Positions 16,541 through 34,823 of a stretch of DNA of 64,000 nt are shown here, one piece after another. Origin of the DNA: Ovis canadensis (taxonomy: Eukaryota; Chordata; Mammalia; Artiodactyla; Bovidae); the NCBI RefSeq assembly GCF_042477335.2, contig NC_091255.1, forward strand, positions 42,510,501 to 42,574,500, given 5' to 3'. Each line of letters starts with the position of its first letter. Position 1 is the first letter of the stretch. The position numbers and the translations under genes were made by a program. The notes under the pieces are model-generated. The model was not told the DNA's origin, did no database searches, and saw only the letters and a program-made list of their open reading frames with translations.

Positions 16541-16728
16541 GACCTCCCTGGTGATCCAGTGGCTAAGACACCAAGCTCCCAATGCAGGGGGCTTGGGTTC
16601 CATCCCTGGTCGGGGAACTAGATCCCACATGCCACAACTAAAGACCCTGCATGCCACAACGAAGATCGAAGACCCCAGGTGCCACAAGTAAGACCCCATG
16701 CAGCCAAATAAATATATATTTTTAAATG
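16541..16728 (+). mobile_element. CHR-type SINE
   Basis: It opens gacctccctggtgatccagtggctaagac, has the B-box gggttccatccctggtcggggaactagatcccacatgcc, and ends in cagccaaataaatatata. Confidence 0.88.
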
Positions 16729-18029
16729 TCATTCTAAATTCTCCCAGCTCTCAGCTGTCTCTTCCTACGGAGCCTCTCCCACTGTCCCCTGGACTCCATC
16801 CCTCTCCACTCAACCTCCTGTCTCTCTTCTGGGCACCCAGAAGGAGCGATGTCCCAAAGGAAGGAACCACCTGTCCAGGACCATGCAGAGTGGCTGGCAC
16901 ATGCCACCCCTCCCATGAACCAGTCAGGCCATGCCTCTGCCACCTCAAGACCCAGATGAGGGATTAGATAACAATACCACAAATGAGCTTTCTCTGCTCT
17001 ACCTAACATCATCTAAAAATTCACCCAATGTGACAAAATTAGGAGAGTTCAAGGAAACAGATTTCCCAGCTGTGGACACCAACGTCTACAATCAGGGCTG
17101 GTTTCTGCTGGTAGGCATGGCTTCCGGCCATCGGCAGGCACCCGTGAGGACAGGCTGGGCATGTTTTGATCAACTAGACCTCTGACAGGTTGGTTGGGGT
17201 CTGTGTCATGTGAGTTATTCAGCATTTTAATCGCCGCACCTTCCTCAACAACCGCCTGGGACTGAGCATGCCTCATTATTCCCTGGATTATTTCCACACC
17301 TGAACTCATGTTTCTGGAAGCTGCATCTTTCAGCACAGCAGGAAAACAAAAGCTAGACATGGAGATGTGCTTGTTGAGACTGACAGCAGCAACATGTGGT
17401 TCTCCGTGGAGAGGAGAATGGGTGACTCGACGCTCATTCTAACTGCATCTTCCCTCCTATCTCACCTGAGCTCAAGCTCCCAGGCTCCCTTGCAGCTACA
17501 AGAGGCCCCGAACCCCAGTTCCAGCTACTGGGCTGTGCAGGATGCCCTGTCCTATGCCAAGTCCTGCTGGGGATGCCCAGCCTCTCCCCCTGCTCTGCGT
17601 AGAACATGGGCCTGTACCTGGAGCTGAACTGGTGGTCTTGTCATGAGGACAAAAGCCACATGTTAAGCAGGTCAGGAGAACCAGGTCCCTCGTGGCACAG
17701 CTGAGCTGGCGTCAGCACTGGGCTGTCTTGATTTTGAGACAAGTGACCCTTATGTATTTATACCCTACTTGAGTTTCCTGCCACATGCAGCCTAACCACC
17801 ATGCCATGCACCCAACATGTGAACTCCTGGCAAGCTTCACTTCTCTGCCTGGCTTTGGCTGACGTTGAGTTTATGGCCCATGGATTGAAAATGAATGGTT
17901 TTTAAAGACCTGCAGTGTTTCCCAGAGTTTAGCCAGCAATTCAACTTGCTGTCTCCACGCAAGGTGAACACCAACTGCATCACCGCCTTCACTATGGGGA
18001 CCATTGATTCCCTCTGCTGAGCCTCGCCA

Positions 18030-18165
18030 GGTCAGGATCTTATGACCCCCGATTTCCTGGAAACTGAGACTCAAGAGAAGTTGAGCCACAGCCCAAGGTC
18101 ACACAGCCAGGAAGTGGCAGAGCTCAGATTGGAACCCAGCTCCCCCTGCTGGTTAAGCCCTGGAA
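18030..18165 (+). repeat. MIR element
   Basis: It contains the MIR core gaaactgagactcaagagaagttgagcca ... caaggtcacacagccaggaagtggcagagctcagattggaaccca, one of the clearest MIR matches here. Confidence 0.75.
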
Positions 18166-21100
18166 GCAGCGGCCCTGGCATTTCCCCCTTGAATTTGAGG
18201 ATGAAGGAAGCATGCCGTCCTGGGGCTAATCTGGAGAGGCCAGGGACCCCCCTGGCTCTTCAAGTGACTCGGCAGGAAAAGGACAGTCCAGGCCAGGCCC
18301 TCATCTTCCTAGTGAGACACTGAGGCCTGGAGAGGGGCAATGACCTGCCGGGACCAGGCTGGAGACGAGACATCTGCCTTGGGCTGTGCCCCGACACAGA
18401 CCTACTGATTCAGCTGTGCTGCTGGAGGTTGGGGTCCCTGAGTTGCTTGACTCCAAACCGCCCTCTGGATGGAACCTGAGGGTTCAGCCCTTGCCTTCAG
18501 TGTTTTAAGTTCCCTCCTGGAGGTCCCTCTCCTCTGCCCGCTTGTTCACTTACTCATGAGTTCACTCAACAAGTAGGTGCTTGGGCAGTTGCGTATGGTC
18601 CAGGAGCCCAATCAGGCCACAGCCCCTCCATGGTGGAGAAGGCCCCTGCCAGTGAAGGCTTGTCTAGAGGACAGGACAGTCGTCTAGAGCTTGATGCTCA
18701 AAAGGAAGGTCAGATGGAAAGGGTGGAAGGAACAGCATGTACAGAGACCTGCAATGCACTGAATTAAGCCTTTAAAAGTGGTTGGTTTGAGGTTATGTGA
18801 TTTCTACCTCAATGAAAATCAAGTATATGTAATTTTAAAGAAGGTGGTATATGTATGCAGGCACCCAGTACCGCGAGGTTGAGAGGAGGGGGAGATGGGC
18901 AGCAGCAGAGGGGGCTGAGGGACCCAACAGGCAAGGGGACCTGGGCTTTGTCCCTGGTGACACACAGCTGCAGGCCTGGCCTGTGGCCCATCCCACAGGG
19001 AGCTGACACACACCCTCTCCCAGAGAGCTGAGAGTTGGGCTGGGAAGGAAGGTCTATGAGGGTTGTCACAGGAATGACCTTGGGGACCTGGGGGCCCAGA
19101 GACCCTGATTCAAATTGAAGCTCTGCTGCAGACTCCCTGAGATCCTGGGAAGGCCCCTCCCCATAAAAAAGGAGCAGCAGTGTTCTCATGGAGTCAAATG
19201 TCGTGGGTGCTGCAGAGTTTGTGGGACCTAGGGAGGGGAGAAGAGGAGGTCTGTGGGTGCTGATGTCACTGCTGGCCTCTGCCTCACCTGAGATGGCAGG
19301 TTTAGAGGTCCCCAGCCCCCTGCCCCACCAGCGGCCAAGGTCTGTGAGTGGGACACTTGCCTGAGGCTGTGCACCCTGGGGCAGGCCCTGCCTGGCACTT
19401 CCTCTTTCCCAGGCCAGTTCCCCTTTTTCCGGGACATGGGCCTTAGGATGGTGATGGGGAGGGGATGCTGGAGAGATTAAATGTCTTGGGCTGATGGGGG
19501 GGTGTGGGGGTGAGGGAAGGCCAGACCCAGCAGGGACAGTCTGATCTACAGACGAGGCTGCTGCTGCTGCTGTTCGGTGAGGAGCTGCAGGCAGGAAGGG
19601 GGCTGCTGTGGGGAGGAACCAACCCCTTAAGGGCCGAGAGTCCAGGTTCTCCTGACTCGTAGCCCAGACATGGGTTCAAATAACAGGAAAGCTGTGCAGG
19701 ATAGAGACGTGCCAGGCACTGGGCAGGGTGCCTGCCCGAGGGTGAACCAAGCTAACAGGCCCAGGCGGCCAGGAGCCCAGTGCATTAGTTAGGAGTGTGC
19801 TCCTTGTCTGGAGAGAAATACAAGTATTATATTACACACAAGTATAATGAGCTTCTGGGCAGGAGATGCAGGGAATCTTCCAGGGCAGACTGTGGTCAAG
19901 GGATCAGAGGATGTGGAGAGATCAATATCAACTAGAGACAGAGAGCAGACGCTGGGGCCCCGGGACCCAGAACTCAGCTGAGATGTCTCGTCCTTGGGGC
20001 AGGGCCCAGGCCGGCAGACGCCCACAACAGAAAGGGCTGTTGCTGGGGCCAGAGAGGGTGGTGGAGAGGGGCTTGGGGATGGGGGGCCTGAAGGGGGCGC
20101 CCAGATGCTTCACTTCCACTCTCCACAGCTGGCCTCAGTCCCACTTCAGCGTGACCCTGAGCCGAGATGGACTGGCACTGGAAAGCAGTGAGAGCAAGTC
20201 CAGTGTGGAGGAACTGCTCCTGTCCCCAGGAGGGTCCAGGACCTTTGGGTCTGGTGGCCTGGCCCTGGCCTGGCTGGCAAACCCACCATTTCTCAGTGCC
20301 ATGCAGCCTGTCCCTCCAGCCACGGCCCGAAACCTTTGTTCATGTGGTAGATGTGTTGGGCCCAGGGGTTTGAGCCTGACTTCAGGAGGGACAGGAGCAG
20401 AAGTCCGGGGTGGAAGCATCAGGGGAGATGCTGGGCTGGGCCAGGCAATCGGCCAGTGTGGAGCTGGGGTGCCACAAAGCGGACCCCAGTCTCTGACCCT
20501 GAGAACACCCCAGCTCTGACTGCTGCTGGCTGGCACGCAGACATGGGCATCAGGCATTGGTGCCCGCTATGCCGGGGCCAGCTTCCAGCCCCACCCAGCC
20601 CTCAGGGCGACACTGGGCACTCTCCCAGCCCCCTCCCTTGGGCCACAGTGTGTCCTCAGTCTCAGTGGGCCTGGCCCTGGGAGACCGTGAGAGTACAACG
20701 GAGGAAGAAGCTTCACTGAGAGGGGCTAGGGGTCCAGAGAGAGGACAGGGAGGACTGGAAGTCCAGGAGGGGTGGAAAGTTTTGAGGCCAGGTTAGTGCC
20801 AACCTGCTGAGGGTTGGCTCCCCTCCCTGCACAGACCCCTACATCCAGCCCTGAAAACTGCACAGCATCCTGTCTAGGCCACTGCACACCATCACCTGCA
20901 AAGACCCCTTCCTCCTCCCTCTGACTGTTCTGACCCAAAGACCCGCCTGCCCAAGGGCTCTTGATGCACCAGACCCCATACCAGCCCACCCCACCTCACG
21001 GTGAGGATTCCAGTCAGGCCCCACCAGCCCCAAAGTCCCTCCTAAAGCCACTAGGCCTGGTCATCTCCTACCTTCCAGGGGACTACTGATCTACACCCCT

Positions 21101-21882
21101 AATGGACACCCCAGAGATTCCTCCCCGCCCCCAGGAGCCTCCCTGTCCAGGTTCTGTGCAAATGTGGGGCAGCCTTGGACACAGCCAGGTTTGCAACTCT
21201 AGGGAGCCCATGATTATTCGATAACAGCAAGCATTTTGTTGAAAACTGATTTGTGTAACACCGAGCCTCAAAAGCCACTGGAAAGTGTTGGATGAGAGTG
21301 GTATCATCTGTGGAGAAGCATCTTAACTAGAAAGGGAAGGTATGTGTGTGGGGGGGACATGGCCAAGGCCTCGGGGAGGCAGACTCATCTAAGCCCCCAG
21401 CCCACCCATCAGCCTTCCCAGCCTCAGCCTCTCTTATCAGAGGTGTGAACACTGGCTACCCCGTCCCCTGTCAAGTATCTTTGCTCACCTGGCAGGGGGT
21501 GGCGGGGGATGGTCAGTGGGCCCGGGCTGGCTGTGACCTCTCCTTCCCTTTCCTGCACAAATGCCTCCTGGGACAACCCCTGGTCTGCTATCGAGCCAGC
21601 TGCAGGGTGTGATGACCTGGGCACCCTACTGAGGGCACGGCCTCCCTGATGTCTACACACCTGTCCATCCCTTCATTCTCTGAATCCCAGATAAGGTTTC
21701 TAATGCCACCTTTGATACCTTGGTCAAGAAACGCCCTTGGCGCTGGCCCAAGCCCAGGAAGGGAAGCAGCAGCAAAGGTCCCAAGCTGATGGAGTCCTCG
21801 CTCATCTCTGTACCTATACCTCTGACTGAGTCCCAGTCACCTTGCTCTGAATCTCCTTCCTCTTTTGCGCAACGCCTGTTGT

Positions 21883-22326
21883 TCAGTTGCTCAGTCGTGT
21901 CGGGCTCTTTGTGACCCCATGGACTGCAGCATGCCAGGCCTCCCTGTGCATCACCAATTCTTGGAGCTTGCTCAAACTCATGTCCATTGTGCCACTGATG
22001 CCATCCAACCATCTCATCCTGTTTTGTCCCCTTCTTCTCCCGCCTTCAGTCTTTCTCAGCATCAGGGTCTTTTTCAATGAGTCAGTTCTTCACATCAGGT
22101 GGTCAAAGTATCAGAGTTTCAGCTTCAGCATCATTCCTTCCAGGAATATTCAGGACTGATTTCCTTTAGGATGGACTAGTTGGATCTCTTTGTTGTCCGA
22201 GGCACTCTCAAGAGTCTTTTCCAACACCATACTTCAAAAGCATCAATTCTTTAGCACTCAGCCTTCTTTATGATCCAACTCTCACATCCTCCATACATGA
22301 CTACTGGAAAAACCATAGCTTTGATA
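21883..22326 (-). mobile_element. BovB LINE 3' fragment
   Basis: The reverse complement matches the non-coding and terminal ORF part of BovB. The + strand blocks are gttcagttgctcagtcgtgtc, cttggagcttgctcaaactcatgtcc and ccatacatgactactggaaaaaccatagctttg. It is truncated at the 5' end. Confidence 0.88.
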
Positions 22327-22600
22327 ATGAGCAACGGAGACGTATTCACACTCCAGTACTCTTGCCTGGAAAATCCCATGGACGGGGTAGCCTGGTAGGC
22401 TGCAGTCCATGGGGTCGCTACCAGTCAGACACGATTGAGTGACTTCACTTTCACTTTTCACTTTCATGCATTGGAGAAGGAAATGGCAACCCACTCCAGT
22501 GTTCTTGCCTGGAGAATCCCAGGGACGGGGGAGCCTGATGGGCTGCCGTCTATGGGGTCGCACAGAGTCGGACACGACTGAAGCGACTTAGCAGACTTGG
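22327..22600 (+). mobile_element. Bov-A2 SINE abutting the BovB fragment
   Basis: Two A units (actccagtactcttgcctgg ... gattgagtgacttcac, then actccagtgttcttgcctgg ... gactgaagcgacttagcag). It ends about 60 bp before the CpG island of B9D1. Confidence 0.9.
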
Positions 22601-23311
22601 CAGCTAGTACAGCAGACGTACTCAATTATCCATCCACTCCACTAGCTGCCACCAGTGCTCAGGCAACCGGGACACGGGGGTGGCCCAGACCCGGTGTTCG
22701 TGGCGTAGGGCTCGGGGGAGAGGCGGCACTGGCTGGAGCTGTCACAGTAATCGATGTGCAAAAGCGAACAGTGGGGAGCGCTGAGAGCAGGCGGACGGCC
22801 GAGCCCCGCGGGCTCGCCCCTCCCCGCCGGCAAGGTGCCGGGGCGGCCACTCAGAGGCCCGTTTTCCCGCGTCACGCGGAGACCTGCAGTCTTGGGCTTA
22901 AGGACCTTCCAGGTCCCTTCTCGGTTGGTCTAATAAACTTTTGGGAGGCGAGGGTCTCAAAGGCACGAGGGAGCATCTGTAGACCCGAGGCAGGGAGCTG
23001 CTGGCCCCACGGGGACTCTCGGAAGCGCGGCCGGACCCCGCCCCTTGGCGGCCTCGGGCTCCAGTCACACACTCCAACCGGCAGCGCGGTGGTCAGAGCG
23101 GACACACATTCCCGGGCGGTGGCCTAGGTCCCGCACCACCAGCTACATTCACGCGGGGTTCCTCGGGCGGACCGCCCCTCAGACGGACCAGGCGGCTGAG
23201 GCCCGCCTCCCACCGCACAGCGCCGCTCCGACTGCGCTTGCGCGCCGCGCCTTGTGCGCGTTTTCCCGAAGCTCCCGCTTCCATGAAACTTGTCCCGTGC
23301 GCCACGCCGTC

Positions 23312-23325
23312 GTCTCCAGGGCAAC
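23312..23325 (+). promoter_or_regulatory. B9D1: X-box (RFX-type) motif upstream of B9D1
   Basis: The sequence GTCTCC-AG-GGCAAC forms an imperfect inverted repeat that fits the RYYNYY-(2)-RRNRAC X-box pattern bound by RFX factors, the regulators of ciliary genes. It lies 33 bp before the ATG, a typical position. Binding itself is inferred. Confidence 0.6.
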
Positions 23326-23357
23326 CCGGCGCCTCCTAGTAACCGCGCGGCCCGGCT

Positions 23358-31350
<7,993 letters not shown>

Positions 31351-31380
31351 AGCCAACAGCCCTCTGCCCAGCAATCGTAT

Positions 31381-31386
31381 AATAAA
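31381..31386 (+). terminator. B9D1: B9D1 polyadenylation signal AATAAA
   Basis: It lies 31 nt after the stop, so the 3' UTR is only about 50 nt. A GT-rich element (agtgtaactttttcac) follows. Confidence 0.85.
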
Positions 31387-31400
31387 GTGTAACTTTTTCA

Positions 31401-32329
31401 CAGAGGCTGGGCTGGGGCTGCTCCGACTTTCGCAGCACATCGCCTGGGAGCAGAGCCCGGGCCTCACCTCAGAGGGCACCGCCCATGGACGCTGCACAGG
31501 ACGGCCACCAGCACACGAGCTTGGATTCAACACTGATCCCATGCCTCACGGCTCGACATGCTCGGCCCTAAAACCTGCCTGCTCAGTGCCTGGCACGTGT
31601 CAAACTGACCATGCTCCATGGCTTCAGTTCCATGGATGCCTGCCACCCTTGGACAGGGGATGTGGGCTGAGAGCCTCCCCAGGTGGGTGGTGTTGCAGGG
31701 GGAGAACCCACTTGCCCTCGGCCAATGCTGGGCCACCTGACCGCCCGCCAGCAGCTTCAGGGGAGCCCTCTGAGCAGGTCGCAGGGCTTGCCCAGTGTTC
31801 TCTCCTTGGCAGGATTTGAGGGAGCCCCCAGCCTGATGTTCCCCCAGTTCCTCCGTAAACCAGAAGTTTATGCTACTCAGGGCCACTGCCCCTGCCCCAA
31901 CTCATTGTGCTCCCTGGAACAAGCAGCAGGACACTGGCCGCCTCTGCATGAGGAGTCCTCTCCTGCTCTGGCCTCTGCTCCGCAGGTACATCCCCTGTGG
32001 CCCCATCCCAGCTTCCAGAACACCCCTGGCCGTCAGCCAGCCTGCGGCCACCAGACTCCAGCCGCCCTTGACACATCCTCATCCACCTGGACGGTCCCTG
32101 CCTGACATGGCCTCTCCCCCAGCCCCTCCCTTGTCATGACCTTGACCTGTACAGGAGCTCCCCAGTCCACTCCTTCCCCGATGCTCAGGCTCACACAGGC
32201 ACTGGAACCAGCTCAGTGGCCAAGCTGGGTCCAGGTGGGAACTGGCTCCTGAGCTGGCCCCTCGCGGTGTTTCAGGATTGATGAGGGTAGAGGCAGGGGA
32301 AGGACAGAGCCAGAAACCGCATCATGATA
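31401..32329. other. Gap between the B9D1 and EPN2 3' ends
   Basis: About 0.9 kb of GC-rich sequence. I see no exon or recognisable repeat in it. Confidence 0.6.
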
Positions 32330-34524
32330 CAAATGATAAATTATATTTATACAGTAAATAAAGTATCAATAGTCAATACGAGTTCAAAACCAGCCACCTG
32401 CCCCTGGACTGAGAACGGCTGGGTGACACCCCCACCATGGCACCTGGCAGGAGGGTGCTTGATGGCACACATCCCACACTCTGGCAGCGCCAGTGGCTTC
32501 ATGATCAGTGCAACGGGCAATGGGAAGAGGCACCTGGGGACGGGTCTGATCGGGGACGGGAGATGAGGCTGCCTGGGCCTCGGAGGCCCATGTCCCGTCA
32601 GGAAGGGCTCTTAACTGATGAGGAATCGCTGGCCCCAGCACCCAGCAGTGTGGTCCTGCCACCTGTGCAGGCGTCAGCCCATCCCTCCCTGGGGGAACAT
32701 CTTGCCCCGAGCCCACCCTCCCCTGGGCCACTGGGAGAGGAGAGCCGGTCCGGCCTTCCTGATGGCTCAGGAGCCCACAGTCCAGCCCAGGTCTCTGGGC
32801 TGGAGGTGGCCCCCAGGTGGAGGAGCAGAGTGAGCTCTGTCAGCCTCCCGTGCCCAGCACTGCAAGCAGAGGGACCTGGTGTTAACTGCCCTTGGTGCTA
32901 GAGGCGAGACGTCCACTGTGGAAATGGAGACTGACGTGCCCACCAGGCTAGCTGACCAGACATGGGGCTCGGGGCCAATGTCCCTGCTCTGGGGAGGAGT
33001 GAGTCTCTTCTGATCTTTGTGACTTAATACTTTTTTAAATTGTGGTGGGTGGGGCAAAGGAAGCAGGGGAGAGGGAGGTAAGATTAGTGCATGTTTGTTA
33101 GTATCTTTTCTGTATAAGAGTGATTTTTTATTCTCTCCAAAGAAAGAGATAGTTATTTCTACATCACAACATGTGTCTGGAGGGCAGGTGAGTGTGTGGG
33201 AGCCAGGCCTGGGCCGCAGCCCATCAGCCTAGGGCTGCCCCAGGAGCCACAGCAGAGGCCCACTGGCCCCTGACAAGGCGCCAGCACTGTCCCCACCTCT
33301 GCCCTGAGGGTGGGCTTAAGGGGGAGGTCACAGAGACAGGGTTCCATCCCATGTTTCCACTGTAAACGCAAGTCTTGTTAACTGTGCATGCCTTCAGTCA
33401 CAGAAGTTAGCTGATAAAACCTGGTGAGTCACATTCATATGTTAGATTTTGTCTTTAACTTCATGTTGGTACATCAGTAAGAAAAATAGCCTCTCTCTTA
33501 GGATCTAGCCAAAAAGGCTGAAAGTCAGTTTGGTAATTTACCAAAAAAGGGAGTTAAAGGAAAAGGCAACTGGAGGCTACAATTTTTTGTTACTATTGTA
33601 GGTTTTTCTTTTTTTTTTTTTAATATCTTTTATGTGTAATCAAATTCCCATATTTTTCCTATAAAGAATTTGCTTTAGTTTTTCCATAAGGCATTTTTTT
33701 GTCTCTTTGTATTTAAATTTTCTTAGAGTTAAAACCATAAATAAGAGAATTTAAACCACTAACATGACACTGCCAATATCTTAATTCAGCCAGACCTGGT
33801 AAATTCTATCAAAACTAGACAGTTAAATAAGAACCACGTTATAAAAATATTAGCCAAAAAAAGACTATTTGATAATTCTGCAAACTCAAATATGAAACTG
33901 TACTAAACAAAATCTGTGCAAACGCATACAAGCATGGAGCACGTGGCAGGGCTACGCTCAGGTTAGTTTAAAGCTTCTCTAGTGGATTTAATTCAAGAGT
34001 TGTTCCACGGTGGTGGCGTTCACTTTGAACTCACACACGAGTCAAAGAAAAGAAACACGCACAACTGCGTCCCCAAAAGGTCAGTGTCTGAGGGTGCCGG
34101 CACTCCATCCAGTCCATACCTGGGGCTGCCCGGGATGTCCCTGGGGCTAGGGGTGGGGGCCAGGTCCCGGGCGAGAGTGTCCCAGAGACCCTGGGCTGAG
34201 GCTGGACTGGTACTGCACATGGCCACCGCCTCGGCCAAGCCCCCAAGAGCTGGCAGATCCCCACGGAGGCAACGGGGTGGCCAGGCTGGGTCAGGGGGAC
34301 CCCACACGACATAGGCCCGGGGACCTGCATGCTGTGTGATGCCTCTGTCTGCCGCCACCGCTCGCCCCTCAAACTGAGGCCCGGGACCACAGAGACACCC
34401 TCTACTCAGGAAGCCAGACGGGACACCCTGATACCCATCCCCCTGCTCCCCGACCCCTTCCACAAGTGACAGTCCCTGCTCGGCGTCCTTGGCACGGATG
34501 CTCTGCACGGGTCCCAGCCGGGCA
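32330..34524 (-). other. EPN2: EPN2 3' UTR (probable extent)
   Basis: Sequence after the EPN2 TAG. It is GC-rich near the stop, AT-rich at 33380-33980 (a T-rich tract near 33605), then GC-rich again. Candidate 3' ends are a canonical AATAAA on the - strand at 33132-33127 and a distal AT-rich cluster with TATAAA at 32351-32346. The distal end gives a UTR of about 2.2 kb. Which is used cannot be told from sequence alone. Confidence 0.5.
33127..33132 (-). terminator. EPN2: Candidate EPN2 polyadenylation signal AATAAA
   Basis: A canonical hexamer on the - strand about 1.4 kb past the stop codon. It would define a proximal 3' end near 33110. Confidence 0.5.
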
Positions 34525-34823
34525 CTAGAGGAGGAAAGGGTTGGTTGTGCCAGTGGCCTGAGTTGCCGACGGGGGTACACCCAGGCTGCCCACCATGTTC
34601 ATTGCAGCAGGGCCCAGGGGCGGCAGGGAGGAGCTGCTGGCCCCCAGGCCTGGGTGGGAGGCCGTGGAGGTCATGGAGGCCACAGCTACAGGCTCTACGC
34701 CTGGGCTAGGACCAAAGGATGCACTGCCCCCTAGCACTGGGCTCCCCCGCAGCTGGTTCAGCGTCAGCGGCTGCGGCTGGTTCACCTGGAAAGGGTTGAC
34801 AGGGGCCGAGGCCGTGGCGGCAC
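34525..34823 (-). CDS. EPN2: EPN2 coding exon 8 (terminal, two NPF motifs)
   Basis: From [19 protein letters not shown] to GTTNPFLL, then TAG at 34527-34525. The acceptor is ctctccccag. Confidence 0.95.

Larger units (their letters stand above)
7461..22650. other. Intergenic spacer between MAPK7 and B9D1 promoters
   Basis: About 15 kb with no exon set I can recognise. Open frames here (for example about 217 codons at 19866-20519) are GC-rich chance frames without family resemblance. The spacer is dominated by ruminant SINEs, L1, BovB, L2 and MIR, listed separately. The parts 12430-14300, 16730-18020 and 18165-21880 are mostly unique or too diverged to name, with weak MIR/L2-like traces. Confidence 0.7.

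Noticed and set aside
19866-20519. 217-codon open frame on the + strand in the spacer
   Set aside because: GC-rich, no family resemblance, overlapped by other open frames in several frames, and no splice or promoter context. Most likely chance.
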